Shown: positions 28,101 to 37,382, counted from the first letter of the stretch. The stretch is 64,000 nucleotides of DNA from Leptolinea sp964397625 (GCA_964397625.1 CAYNJT010000002.1:1-64000), one strand, 5' to 3'. Made by a program: numbers and translations. The notes: generated by a model from the letters alone, not told the origin.

Positions 28101-30689
28101 GGAGCTGTGGCCTGGTATCTCCTGATCTCTCTGTTGGGTTGGGGCGCTTTCCCTATCTTGCGTATAGCAACTAAAGGTTTGTCCGACAGAGGATACGGAA
28201 TATCAAAAATCGTGGGAATGATTCTTCTGGCCTACTTTTCCTGGCTGGCTGGTTCCATCGGGATAGTCTACAGTCGAATTACTATTCTGTTGATCCTAAT
28301 TTTTTTGTTTGGGATATCTGCCGTTTTTTATGTTCTCCAGAAAAAAGAAATCCATGAAGATTTTCATGATCTGGGAAAATTGTTCATCTGGATCGAAACA
28401 TCCAGCCTGATTCTCTTCCTGTTCTTCCTTGGCATTCGGTTGGGCAATCCTGACCTTTGGCATCCCTGGAAGGGCGGGGAAAAACCCATGGATTTCTCGT
28501 ATTTCAACGCGGTAATGAAGAGCACCAGTTTCCCGCCGTATGATCCCTGGTTTGCCGGTGGATATATTAATTATTACTATTATGGATTTGTGATCGTTGG
28601 CACACCAGTAAAGCTGCTGGGTATCACACCATCAGTTGCCTATAACCTGATCCTGCCAACTTTGTTCAGCCTGGTGGGAACTGCCGCTTTCTCCATTGGA
28701 TACTCACTCATCGATTCACTCCGACGCCCTCGAATTCAAGGATACGGAGAGAAACTTCGCCAGAAAATTTTGCGGACCAAGCTGGCTTCTGAAAATCCAG
28801 CAGTGGTACTGCCTTCCGATGTCTATGATGATGAATATGAATCAGACAGGGTTGGCTATCACGAACCCGAAAAACAGACTGTTGAACCTGCTAAACCGGC
28901 AAGAATCAGTCCGATGTTTAATCCTGTCGCTGCGTTGGGCGGCATAGGTTCAACTTTGTTATTGTTGATCTTTGGAAATCTTGGAACAATTCGCATGATA
29001 TGGCATGGGTTCATCCGGGTGGGTTCACCTACGGGTTCCATGGAAAACTCAACATTGATTGATCGATTTGTCTGGTCGGCACAGGGACTGGTAAAGATCC
29101 TTCAAGGAGGACGCTTCCCATATCCGGCAGGTGACTGGTACTGGATTCCAAGCCGGGCCATTCCTGGTGAACCTATCACTGAATTTCCCTTCTTTACTTT
29201 TCTCTATGCTGACATGCACGCGCATATGATCGCACTGCCGCTAACCCTGGCAGTTCTGGCCTGGACTCTGGCCATGATTCTGCGTGATTGGAACTGGCAT
29301 GATATTGAAGACAAGATTTCTGGATGGGTACAGTTGGGAATTACCCTCTTTATTGGCGGACTACTTGTCGGCGCATTAAAACCAACCAATACATGGGATT
29401 TGCCAGTTTATCTGACAATTGCCAGTATCGGTCTGGTTTGCAGTGGCTTTTCCACGGGCGGTTCACGCCTTATAAATACCTTCAAATTGAAAGCCTGGCA
29501 AAACCGGCTACTGGAAATTCTTATCGCGCTGGTGGTTTTTATTGGATTCACATTTCTTCTTTACGAACCATTCTCACGATGGTTCGGGCAGGGTTATAAC
29601 GCAGTAGAAATTTGGAAAGGCGCGCGAACGCCCTCCTGGAGCTACTTTACTCACTGGGGATTGTTCCTGGTATTGATCCTTTCGTGGTTTATTCAGGAAA
29701 CCTATGATTGGATGGCAACAACACCAATTTCAGCGTTGAGACGTTTGAAACCATACAAGGGGTTAATCATCACCATTGCTGTTGTCTTGGTATTGATACC
29801 TTTGGCGTTGGTTATTGGCGGGGTAGGAATAGCCTGGATGGCTTTTCCACTTGCGTCCTGGGCTGGTGTGCTTCTGCTTCGGCCGCAGCTAAAACCAGCA
29901 AAACGATTTATCTTATTCCTCATTGGTACCGGACTGGTTTTGTCTCTTGTGGTTGAATTGATTGTGCTGGTCGGTGATATCGGCCGTATGAATACGGTTT
30001 TCAAGTTTTACCTGCAGGGATGGACAATGTTGTCAATCAGTGCGGCTTTTTCCTTCATCATGGTATTTCCTCGACGCACAGAATGGCCTGACTGGCTGAA
30101 TAACGGATGGCAGGTGATTGTCAGCGTGTTGGTAGTATGCGCGGCCTTGTTCCCGCTATTGGCAGGGATTGATAAAGTGCGCGATCGGATCAGCCCAATG
30201 GCACCCCATACTCTGGATGGGGCGAAATATATGGCCACATCAACTTTTAGTGATGATGGGGTGATCATTGACCTGAATCAGGATTATGAAGCCATTCAGT
30301 GGATGCAGAGAAATGTGAAAGGCTCACCGGTGATCGTTGAAGCAAATACCGTTGAATACCGCTGGGGCAGCCGTTACACCATTTACACTGGCTTGCCCGG
30401 GGTGGTTGGCTGGAACTGGCACCAGCGCCAACAACGCGCGGTTCTCGCGTCCTCCGAAGTGACAGATCGGGTGGAAGAGATAAAACACTTTTATGAAACT
30501 ACAAGCCGGGATGAAACCCGGGATTTCTTGAAAAAGTATAATGTTCGATATGTGATCGTTGGGCAACTGGAATACCTGCATTACCCCGGAGCTGGTTTGG
30601 AGAAATTTGCTGATTTGAACGGTGACCTCTGGGATGAGGTATATAAAAAGGATTCGACAACTATTTACCAGGTTAAGGCTGAAAAATGA
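25182..30689 (+). CDS. giant GT39-DUF2298 (YYY) membrane protein
   Basis: This 1835-residue membrane protein joins two modules. Residues 1-480 resemble a GT39 glycosyltransferase, with the catalytic-type acids in HLHPDERFL (D57, E58) and about ten helices. Residues 480-960 form a soluble, beta-rich outside part. From about 990 a second set of helices carries the DUF2298 / Chlor_Arch_YYY module, marked by GGYINYYYYGF (Y1131-Y1134) and YADMHAHMIALPLTL, ending in an outside tail. YYY proteins occur in Chloroflexi and some archaea and are thought to act in surface glycosylation, but no biochemical role is established that I can name. It overlaps both neighbours, by 11 and 4 nt. Confidence 0.88.
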   Translation: MKNNPVLQQEKIPSQPLSRKKSKNLVWDILLLIIMVLGAYFRFTGTNWDQNQHLHPDERFLTMVASSIQPVNSWSEYFDTAKSTLNPNNRGYGFYVYGTLPLFIVRGAGEVLKQTGYDEIFLVGRALSGFFDLLTIFLVYLIVIRLYKKPQMALLAAALTAGSVMQIQLSHYFAVDTFTTFFTTAAVYFAIRILTQKERPTIPDWIGKDSEDPAIQNASFWQKIKNIGMKTGDWDGISDVLFFGVFVGCAMSSKINAGLVALLIPAAYLIRYLNLPTDRRSAASATFIRNVVIAGVVCVLTFRIFQPYAFSGPGFFGIVPSEKWIATLREISSQSSGNVDFPPALQWARRPIWFAPENMILFGMGLPFGLAAFGGFLLMGWRIITANWKKHILIWGWTGVFFTWQAINWVRAMRYQVLVYPTFAVIAAWGIFAIWEKGKLGTRPNRSVMLRALAIVAGTISVIGTLVYGYAFTRIYNRPMTRVAASEWIYQNIPSAITLHIKNDGISTQQPLAFRGNRMLSVEEPVDITFTAYDSGSLAIIKLAHVLDAANTPQIKNILAQITDLQGNVLTTGQVAGDFPTTSDPRGDAASISVNLPLELKEGTVYHLKLSLADPGVNLILAGPVSLGMISDSLTYDMVLPELVNGISINRPYTLSFSAISSGLLSEITLPKVANLGSTSGTKTLSFVLSLTPGGEEPLGSSSLKLTFPDSINDKSQAATVSFDPPIRIEKDKLYTLIVTTEGDANIALYGNKPALETSWDDPLPLAIKGITPFDYNSGPYRTDLNFEMYWEEKPDKLNRFLSTIQQADYIFMTSNRQWGTTTRVPERYPLATEYYRNLLGCPPDRDVVWCYKVAEPGMFTGKFGFELVKVFQSDPSIGNFRINTQFAEEAFTVYDHPKVMIFKKQANFDIKKVKEVLSAVDLSKVVNVTAYKAGSYKGDLTLPADRLAAQQAGGTWIELFNPQSVLNTYPWVGAVAWYLLISLLGWGAFPILRIATKGLSDRGYGISKIVGMILLAYFSWLAGSIGIVYSRITILLILIFLFGISAVFYVLQKKEIHEDFHDLGKLFIWIETSSLILFLFFLGIRLGNPDLWHPWKGGEKPMDFSYFNAVMKSTSFPPYDPWFAGGYINYYYYGFVIVGTPVKLLGITPSVAYNLILPTLFSLVGTAAFSIGYSLIDSLRRPRIQGYGEKLRQKILRTKLASENPAVVLPSDVYDDEYESDRVGYHEPEKQTVEPAKPARISPMFNPVAALGGIGSTLLLLIFGNLGTIRMIWHGFIRVGSPTGSMENSTLIDRFVWSAQGLVKILQGGRFPYPAGDWYWIPSRAIPGEPITEFPFFTFLYADMHAHMIALPLTLAVLAWTLAMILRDWNWHDIEDKISGWVQLGITLFIGGLLVGALKPTNTWDLPVYLTIASIGLVCSGFSTGGSRLINTFKLKAWQNRLLEILIALVVFIGFTFLLYEPFSRWFGQGYNAVEIWKGARTPSWSYFTHWGLFLVLILSWFIQETYDWMATTPISALRRLKPYKGLIITIAVVLVLIPLALVIGGVGIAWMAFPLASWAGVLLLRPQLKPAKRFILFLIGTGLVLSLVVELIVLVGDIGRMNTVFKFYLQGWTMLSISAAFSFIMVFPRRTEWPDWLNNGWQVIVSVLVVCAALFPLLAGIDKVRDRISPMAPHTLDGAKYMATSTFSDDGVIIDLNQDYEAIQWMQRNVKGSPVIVEANTVEYRWGSRYTIYTGLPGVVGWNWHQRQQRAVLASSEVTDRVEEIKHFYETTSRDETRDFLKKYNVRYVIVGQLEYLHYPGAGLEKFADLNGDLWDEVYKKDSTTIYQVKAEK

Positions 30690-31045
30690 CCACTCAAAAT
30701 GAAAAAACAATTTTTCATATAGCTTTCCTACGTGATTGGCAGACAGCCCTTGAGAATGGTAAATATAGCTGTCAATCACTCTCCACTGAGGGGTTTATTC
30801 ATTTTTCTCAGGCGGAACAGGTGGTCGCGACAGCCAACCGCCATTATCATGGTGTATCCGGCCTTGTATTGCTGCGCGTAAATGTGAAAAAGTTAACGGC
30901 GCGACTTAAATATGAAACATCGACAAATGGAGAGATATATCCGCATTTATTTGGCCCTTTGAATCTCGATGCTGTAGAAAAAGTGGTAGATTTCTCTCCT
31001 AATTCGGATGGTGTTTTCACAAACCTTCCTGATCAAATCCTATGA
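30686..31045 (+). CDS. DUF952 family protein
   Basis: A 119-residue soluble protein recognisable as DUF952: IFHIAFLRDWQTALENGKY, the GFIHFSQAEQV motif, LLRVNVKKL and the central IYPHLFGPLNLDAVEKV. Its biochemical function is unknown; relatives share an alpha/beta fold with some ADP-ribosyl-type enzymes. It overlaps the giant YYY gene by 4 nt and the second YYY gene by 4 nt, so it is translated between two membrane glycosylation proteins. Such tight packing hints at a shared role, or simply a passenger gene. Confidence 0.9.
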   Translation: MTTQNEKTIFHIAFLRDWQTALENGKYSCQSLSTEGFIHFSQAEQVVATANRHYHGVSGLVLLRVNVKKLTARLKYETSTNGEIYPHLFGPLNLDAVEKVVDFSPNSDGVFTNLPDQIL

Positions 31046-33645
31046 CGTCATTCATTATCTGGGTCATTGTCTTGATACTTTTGGGTTGGGTAACCTTCCC
31101 AATCTTATATCTGTTGTTCCCACGGTTGGCCGATAGGGGATACGGCCTGAGTAGACCTGCCGGTCTTCTGGTGTTTGGATACCTTTACTGGATACTGGTT
31201 ACTTTCAGGATTTTGCCGAATAACTGGATTGGTGTGGCGGCAGCATATATGCTTGTCATGCTTTTGGGAATACTGGCTATTCGTAAGTCAGGTTTTACAA
31301 CCGTCAAGAATTGGATAATGGACCACCACCGTTTCATTGGTGCAATGGATATCGCTTTTATTCTATTGTTCGCTTTTTTCGCCTTGGTTCGCGCCGCTTA
31401 CCCGGAGATCACCGGAACCGAAAAGCCGATGGAACTGGCTTTCATTAATTCCATTCTGCGTTCGCCGTCATTCCCTCCAGCAGACCCCTGGCTTTCGGGA
31501 TACGCCATTTCATATTATTACTTCGGCTATATTATTGTGGCAGGTATCATCCGGCTGACAGGCACCATATCGGGCGTTGGGTTTAATCTTGCTCTCGCGC
31601 TCTGGTTTTCAATGGCTGCGATCGGTATTTACAGCCTGGCTTTTAATATCCTGGCAAATGTTAAATTTGCCAGAGATACAAAAGATGATTCTGAACCCAA
31701 GAATCGAAAAGCCGTATTTGCGATTTTTGCTCCGGTTTTCCTGGTTTTTTCTGCCAACTGGGAAGGATTGCTGGAACTTTTACATTCAACCGGCATGGGT
31801 TGGAATTCCACCGGACAATCCTCTTTCTGGAAATGGTTGGATGTTCAAGAATTAACGGAGGCTCCTGCTTTACTAGGCTGGTTTCCGAGCAGGCCGGGGG
31901 GAATCTGGTGGTGGCGGGCATCACGGGTGCTTCAGGATTATGATCTTGCCGGGAATTCCAAAGAGATTATTGATGAATTTCCATTTTTCTCACTTTATCT
32001 CGCTGATCTTCACCCGCATATCCTTTCCATGCCTTTTGTTTTGCTGGCATGCACACTGGCGTTAGAACTGTTCCTTCAGGCGAGATCAGGCTTTAACTTC
32101 CGTATTAGTTTGTCGCACGTGTTGAAAAATTGGACTAATAGAACCGAACCAGATCCTGGTTACAGGGCGAGTATGATGCCCGCGATGCAATTCTGGGCAG
32201 GATCGCTATTGTTGGGAGGTCTTTCTTTCCTGAATACCTGGGACTTTCCCATTGGAGTTGGTCTAACCAGCGCGGCGATTATTCTAGGTGTGTACCTCTC
32301 CAAAGGTTGGAGCGGTACCCGGATTTTGGAGTTCATTGAATCCGGCCTGGCATTCGGCATTACAGGCGGAATACTATATCTTCCGTTTTATATCGGGTTT
32401 GCTTCTCAGGCTGGTGGATTATTGCCAAGCCTGGCCTTCTTTACGCGGGGTGTGCACCTCTGGCTGATGTTTGGGGTTCTGTTGGTTCCCATATTCCTGG
32501 GAATTCTAAACATTTTCCCCGTGCGGGATAATCAACGCCTGGCGCTCAAAGGTCTCAGAAAGGCACTCAGCCTGGTAGGAATTTTATGGGCTGCCATGGT
32601 ACTACTTGGATTACTTTTCGCTTATATACCCGGATTAATTGGCTCTCTGAATCCAAGTCTGGCTGACAAGTTGAGTGATGCTGCCGGTTACTTTTTCAAT
32701 GTACAGGGTAGTGCCAATGTGAGAGATGTGCTATTGGACACATCAGTTAATCGGCTGGCATTGCCGGGTGGCTGGTTGACTTTGCTGTTTTTGTTGACTC
32801 TGGTATGGGGTGGTGTATTCCATTTCCGAAATCAAATTCAAGATGAGCAGATATCGACTGATGAAAATCCAACTCACAATCAAAGTGTGAATAATGAAAA
32901 TTCGCTGCCATTTACCTACCTGATCCTGGCAGTGGGGACTGGCCTGGTTTTATTCCCGGAGTTTTTCTACCTGCGCGATCAATTCGGTTGGCGCATGAAT
33001 ACGATTTTTAAATTCTATTATCAGGCCTGGATTCTGTGGTCTTTGGCAGCAGCCGTGTGCAGCTATATTTTCTGGGTCCGATCGCGTGGATTGTGGAAAT
33101 GGCTGGGGGGCACCCTGTTCATTATCAGCATGGTGGCCGGGTTGATATATCCATTTTACTGTTTGAACGATCGTTTTAAAGGGATTGAAACTAGAACATT
33201 GACATTGGATGGCAACGCGTATTTCTCCAGTGGCTATCCGGATGAGACCGCAGCCATTAATTATTTGATAGGCGCGCCGCAAGGAATTGTGGCGGAAGCT
33301 GTTGGCGGCAGCTACACAGGGTACGCTCGTGTTTCCACACAAAGCGGACAACAAACTGTACTGGGATGGCCCGGTCACGAATCCCAGTGGCGGGGCGGTG
33401 CAAAAGAAATTGGCAATCGTGAGACAGAGATACGTCAGTTGTACCAGACAAACAACTGGCAGGAAGCTCTCGAAATCATTAAAAAATATGATATCCGTTA
33501 TATTTATATCGGTATGTTGGAGCGCAATACATATCGGGTTAATGAAGCGAAATTTTCATTAAACCTGGCTCCTGTCTTTAAAAATGCCGGTGTGATAATC
33601 TATGAAGTCCCTTCGCAACTAAGGGAAAAATCCACTCCGAAATAA
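31042..33645 (+). CDS. DUF2298 (YYY) membrane protein
   Basis: An 867-residue polytopic membrane protein containing only the YYY module, without the GT39 front half of its larger neighbour. The signature is GYAISYYYFGYII (Y158-Y160), with FFSLYLADLHPHILSMP at about residue 315 matching the YADMHAHM region of the first YYY protein. About 14 helices precede a soluble C-terminal tail of 150 residues with DETAAINYLIGAPQGIV and IRYIYIGMLERNTYR, again paralleling the tail of the larger protein. The two are clearly paralogous. It overlaps DUF952 by 4 nt and precedes the Agl23-like gene by 7 nt. Confidence 0.88.
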   Translation: MTSFIIWVIVLILLGWVTFPILYLLFPRLADRGYGLSRPAGLLVFGYLYWILVTFRILPNNWIGVAAAYMLVMLLGILAIRKSGFTTVKNWIMDHHRFIGAMDIAFILLFAFFALVRAAYPEITGTEKPMELAFINSILRSPSFPPADPWLSGYAISYYYFGYIIVAGIIRLTGTISGVGFNLALALWFSMAAIGIYSLAFNILANVKFARDTKDDSEPKNRKAVFAIFAPVFLVFSANWEGLLELLHSTGMGWNSTGQSSFWKWLDVQELTEAPALLGWFPSRPGGIWWWRASRVLQDYDLAGNSKEIIDEFPFFSLYLADLHPHILSMPFVLLACTLALELFLQARSGFNFRISLSHVLKNWTNRTEPDPGYRASMMPAMQFWAGSLLLGGLSFLNTWDFPIGVGLTSAAIILGVYLSKGWSGTRILEFIESGLAFGITGGILYLPFYIGFASQAGGLLPSLAFFTRGVHLWLMFGVLLVPIFLGILNIFPVRDNQRLALKGLRKALSLVGILWAAMVLLGLLFAYIPGLIGSLNPSLADKLSDAAGYFFNVQGSANVRDVLLDTSVNRLALPGGWLTLLFLLTLVWGGVFHFRNQIQDEQISTDENPTHNQSVNNENSLPFTYLILAVGTGLVLFPEFFYLRDQFGWRMNTIFKFYYQAWILWSLAAAVCSYIFWVRSRGLWKWLGGTLFIISMVAGLIYPFYCLNDRFKGIETRTLTLDGNAYFSSGYPDETAAINYLIGAPQGIVAEAVGGSYTGYARVSTQSGQQTVLGWPGHESQWRGGAKEIGNRETEIRQLYQTNNWQEALEIIKKYDIRYIYIGMLERNTYRVNEAKFSLNLAPVFKNAGVIIYEVPSQLREKSTPK

Positions 33646-33652
33646 TGGACTT

Positions 33653-35380
33653 ATGATGACAAAGTCTCTATCAACAATTCTCAAGATTGGGTATGGGCTG
33701 CTTATACTGATCGCGGTAATCTTACGATTCAATAATCTTGGAACAATGCCTCTCAGTGAAAAAGAGGCGGCAATAGCCTTGCAATCATTAACTGATATGC
33801 CGATGGCAGGAAATCTGACAGGAGTAAACGGGTTTACCACACTGCTTGGTTCAACACTTTTTATTCTTGGCAAGAGCGAATTTACAGCGAGATTACTCCC
33901 CGCGTTGTTTGGTACATTGTTGGTCTTTGCACCCTTTCTTTATAGAAAATTGATTGGTAAAGAAATAGCATTCATTCTTAGTGTACTAATGGTGTTCGAC
34001 CCCGGACTGGTCGCTTTTTCGCGCCAGGTAGATGGAGCCATTATCACCATTTCTGGATTGGTTTTTGCCGGTGGATTCCTGGTAATCCGTAAACCTGTAT
34101 TCGCCGGGATCGCAACGGGACTCGCGTTGATTGGGAGTCCAATAATCTGGCCGTCAATACTGGCCGCGGGTTTTGCTCTGTGGATCACATTTTCGCGATC
34201 TGAAGATAACGAAGAAGCCCGAAAGAATATTACTGGGGTAGTTTCACTGGAGAAAAACGATTGGAAAAATTTTACTCTGGCAACAGGGATCACGATTGTT
34301 ATCTTTGGAAGCGCTTTCCTTACACGGATAGGTGGAATTGCGGCACCCCTTTTAAACTTCGCTGCGTATATCCGTGGATGGCTATCAGCTGGAGAATTCC
34401 CTCTCTCTTTAATATTGTTTTCTTTTGTTCTGTACCAACCATTTGTATTTTTGGCAGGAATCATCGAGGGATTTCGGAAGAGTACATCCGGTGACCGATC
34501 CAACCCATTCTTATTATGGTGGTTTATATTCTCATTGCTGTTGATCGTAGTATATCCATCCCGTGGTATGGATTACCTCCTTATTACGTATATTCCTTTG
34601 TTACCGCTGGCGGCAAAATCCGTTTGGCGAATTATCCTATCCGCAGAAAGACCTGAAATACCGGCACTTGGTCAAATGGTGTTGGTGGTCTTACTCGTAA
34701 TTTTTAGCTGGATGAATGTAATTGTTCTGAAATTCCCCATTGAAGGACAGGATAATATCTTACGCTCTGTTGCGGCTGTGGGATCTCTGGTATTGTTGCT
34801 TGTTGCCAGTCTGCTTATTCGAATGGGCTGGCCTCCCCGCCAGGCTTCCACGGGATTGTGGATGGGATTGGCAATCCTTCTGGCCATATTCTCTTTTTCT
34901 ACCGCATGGCGTGCTGCCGGTCTGGGGCAGCATCCGCAAGCCGAATTGTGGAATTATGACGGGATTACAGAAGAAATCGACCTTTTGAAAAGAACCGCCG
35001 GTGATTTGAGTGAGTGGAATATTAACACCCGGCAAAGCATAAACATTGTTATTCTTGATTTCCCCTCGGCGGCGTTGAAATGGGGTTTGCGGGACTTCGA
35101 GAATGTAAAAGAAGATACAGAGCTCCCTAATTTATCCAATCCGGCAGTTGTGATCACCCGCAATGAAAAAGTGCCATCTCTGGCAAACTCGTATCGTGGA
35201 CAGGATTTCGCGTTAACCCGCAGAACAAGCTGGTCTTTGGTTATGCCATCTGAATGGATTAAGTGGTATGCCTTCCGTGAGTTGTCCTCAGAAACGGAAC
35301 AAATCATCTTATGGGCGAGAACTGACCTCTTCCCTGGAGCGGCGAAAACAGCTCCTGCTACAATCAATCCGATACAGTGA
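33653..35380 (+). CDS. Agl23-like GT39 membrane protein
   Basis: A 575-residue membrane protein with about 11 helices. The N-terminal RFNNLGTMPLSEKEAAIALQ (residues 24-43), with acidic residues in the first loop, and the FTARLLPALFGTLLVFAPFLYRKL helix pattern match the protein set annotated as flippase activity-associated Agl23, which occurs with YYY proteins in Chloroflexi and haloarchaea. It is likely a GT-C type enzyme or an assistant in lipid-linked sugar export. The C-terminal soluble domain is about 160 residues. Its end is close to the cmk start, so the glycan transcript may run into cmk. Confidence 0.82.
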   Translation: MMTKSLSTILKIGYGLLILIAVILRFNNLGTMPLSEKEAAIALQSLTDMPMAGNLTGVNGFTTLLGSTLFILGKSEFTARLLPALFGTLLVFAPFLYRKLIGKEIAFILSVLMVFDPGLVAFSRQVDGAIITISGLVFAGGFLVIRKPVFAGIATGLALIGSPIIWPSILAAGFALWITFSRSEDNEEARKNITGVVSLEKNDWKNFTLATGITIVIFGSAFLTRIGGIAAPLLNFAAYIRGWLSAGEFPLSLILFSFVLYQPFVFLAGIIEGFRKSTSGDRSNPFLLWWFIFSLLLIVVYPSRGMDYLLITYIPLLPLAAKSVWRIILSAERPEIPALGQMVLVVLLVIFSWMNVIVLKFPIEGQDNILRSVAAVGSLVLLLVASLLIRMGWPPRQASTGLWMGLAILLAIFSFSTAWRAAGLGQHPQAELWNYDGITEEIDLLKRTAGDLSEWNINTRQSINIVILDFPSAALKWGLRDFENVKEDTELPNLSNPAVVITRNEKVPSLANSYRGQDFALTRRTSWSLVMPSEWIKWYAFRELSSETEQIILWARTDLFPGAAKTAPATINPIQ

Positions 35381-35390
35381 GGGTTTTGAA

Positions 35391-36080
35391 TTGAAGATAA
35401 CAATTGCCATTGATGGACCGGCGGCATCCGGAAAATCAACCGTTGGTGAAAAAGTAGCCCGTCGTCTGGGTTTTCTATTTTTTGATACCGGGATCATGTA
35501 CCGGGCGGTTACTCTCGCCGTGATCAATGGTAAAGTGGATCCTGCCGATGAGTCGGCTGTATCTGATGTTGCCCGAAGAGTGCAGATTGATATTGTCCCA
35601 CCCAGCAAGGATGACGGCCGTAAGGCTGATGTGCTTCTGGATGGTGTGGATGTGACCTGGGAAGTACGTCATCGGAATGTAGAGAGTTTTGTTTCCATTG
35701 TTTCCACATATAAAGGTGTGCGGGATGCCATGACCGAACAGCAGCGGCGCATCGGTCAGCGCGGTGATGTGGTCATGGTTGGCCGGGATATTGGGACTGT
35801 CGTATTTCCTGATGCCAATCTGAAAATCTATCTGGAAGCAAGCGCGGAAGAGCGTGCTCGCAGGCGTTACGATGAGCTAAAAAACAGGGGAGAAGCAGCA
35901 GATTACACGGCGATTCTAACTGCCACTCGCCAGCGGGACGAAATTGATAAAAACCGCGTAATCGCTCCATTACGCCCTGCGGACGATGCGGTGATTCTCT
36001 TCACGGATAACATCTCAGTAGATGAGGTCGTGGACAAAATCCTCGCGTTGGTTCAAGAACATGGGTTGGTAAAAATTTAG
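35391..36080 (+). CDS. cmk: cytidylate kinase
   Basis: Phosphorylates CMP and dCMP to the diphosphates. The 229-residue protein begins KITIAIDGPAASGKSTVGEK with its P-loop, then FFDTGIMYRAVTL, VGRDIGTVVFPDANLKIYL and the Cmk-specific RQRDEIDKNR. The open frame reaches back to 35268 within the Agl23-like gene, but I choose the TTG at 35391, which sits 10 nt after that gene ends, is preceded by a GAGGG run and gives the usual N-terminus. It has the normal NMP-binding insert of about 40 residues. It closes the long plus-strand block that begins with lepA. Confidence 0.93.
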   Translation: MKITIAIDGPAASGKSTVGEKVARRLGFLFFDTGIMYRAVTLAVINGKVDPADESAVSDVARRVQIDIVPPSKDDGRKADVLLDGVDVTWEVRHRNVESFVSIVSTYKGVRDAMTEQQRRIGQRGDVVMVGRDIGTVVFPDANLKIYLEASAEERARRRYDELKNRGEAADYTAILTATRQRDEIDKNRVIAPLRPADDAVILFTDNISVDEVVDKILALVQEHGLVKI

Positions 36081-36089
36081 GACTGATAC

Positions 36090-37358
36090 ATGTGTGACAC
36101 ATTCGTCTTTCGTGGAAATGAACGGGTTCCCCGTATATGGTTCGGCAAGAATTCTGATCGGGAACCCAATGAGGCGCATGAGGTCATTTTCAGGAAACAC
36201 GCTATTCATAAGAAAGACGAGACAGTTAAGTGCACTTACATTGAAATTCCCCAGGCTGAAATCACGCATGATGTGATTTTGTGCAAGCCTGCCTGGATGT
36301 GGGGCGCGGAGATGGGTGTCAATTCAAAGGGGGTATCAATTGGGAACGAAGCGGTTTTTACACGCGGCAAACCACCCCGTGAACCGGCATTAACAGGAAT
36401 GGACTTATTGCGTCTGGGATTAGAGCGCACCGCAACCGCCCGCGAAGCAATGGAATTGATCACCTGCTTGTTGGAAAAATATGGGCAGGGAGGGAATTGC
36501 GGATTCAGTCATCCTTTTTATTACAACAATAGTTTTCTGATTACAGACAGGCAGGAAAGCTGGGTATTGGAGACTATTGGAAAGGACTGGGCTGCCCGTA
36601 AATTTGAGACGACAACAGCCATTTCGAACGCTTTAACCTTGAACGAAAATTGGGATAAAGCCGCAAGTGGCATATCAAAATCACGAAACCTGTCAGCCGA
36701 AAACAGCAATACTGTAATTACACTGTTTAGTCAGGCCGCGCATCGCCGTGGCTGTGTTCTAAAAAGATTGGCTGGAATATCAGATGGTGATGATATTCAG
36801 TCCGCTTTCAATATCCTGCGTTCACATGGTGAACACAAAGATATACCCACGGATTCTTTAGTAGCCAACACCGTTTGTATGCACGCCGGTTTTGGGCCAG
36901 TTCGAATTAATCAAACTACCGGATCAATGGTTGTTGATTATTCGGGAGAAATCCCGGTCATCTGGATCACAGGTACTTCAGCGCCGTGTTTGAGCGTTTT
37001 TCGGCCAGTTCTATGCAAACAATATTTGACGGATACAGTTATTTCCTCTCAAGATGATTGGTTGAGCAATGAGAAATTCCATCGCAGAATGTTATTTCTC
37101 CCACCAGAGATCGTTCAAGATTTTTCCTTTGAGCGCGACAGGATTGAATTAGAGCTGGTGAAAATGATGACAGAGGCCGCTCGGTTTTCTCTGGCCGAAC
37201 AAATAAACGCTGTAACGGGTTGTCATGAACTCCGCAGAAATTTTTTAAATGGTTGGACGGAAAAAGTCACAAAACTGGATTTGGTTCATGGGCACTACCT
37301 GTATCGAAATGCATGGAGAAATTTCAACAAGAAAGCTGATTTGCATATTCTTTTATGA
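36090..37358 (+). CDS. secernin-like C69 family peptidase
   Basis: A 422-residue Ntn-hydrolase-type protein. The N-terminus MCDTFVF puts Cys2 as the expected nucleophile once Met1 is removed; the motifs FGKNSDREPNEAHEV and WMWGAEMGVNSKGVSIGNEAVF are typical of secernins and dipeptidase family C69. The GGNCGFSHPFYYNNSFLITD stretch continues the fold, and a C-terminal helical part follows. There is no signal peptide, so it should act in the cytoplasm. Peptidase activity is inferred from family membership; secernins themselves are poorly characterised. It follows cmk by 9 nt. Confidence 0.88.
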   Translation: MCDTFVFRGNERVPRIWFGKNSDREPNEAHEVIFRKHAIHKKDETVKCTYIEIPQAEITHDVILCKPAWMWGAEMGVNSKGVSIGNEAVFTRGKPPREPALTGMDLLRLGLERTATAREAMELITCLLEKYGQGGNCGFSHPFYYNNSFLITDRQESWVLETIGKDWAARKFETTTAISNALTLNENWDKAASGISKSRNLSAENSNTVITLFSQAAHRRGCVLKRLAGISDGDDIQSAFNILRSHGEHKDIPTDSLVANTVCMHAGFGPVRINQTTGSMVVDYSGEIPVIWITGTSAPCLSVFRPVLCKQYLTDTVISSQDDWLSNEKFHRRMLFLPPEIVQDFSFERDRIELELVKMMTEAARFSLAEQINAVTGCHELRRNFLNGWTEKVTKLDLVHGHYLYRNAWRNFNKKADLHILL

Positions 37359-37382
37359 TCATTCGTTGTCCACCTATGGCGA

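Noticed and set aside
33940..34503. A 187-codon minus-strand frame inside the Agl23-like gene
   Set aside because: No recognisable domain, and it is fully contained in a gene with clear membrane-protein pattern on the other strand.
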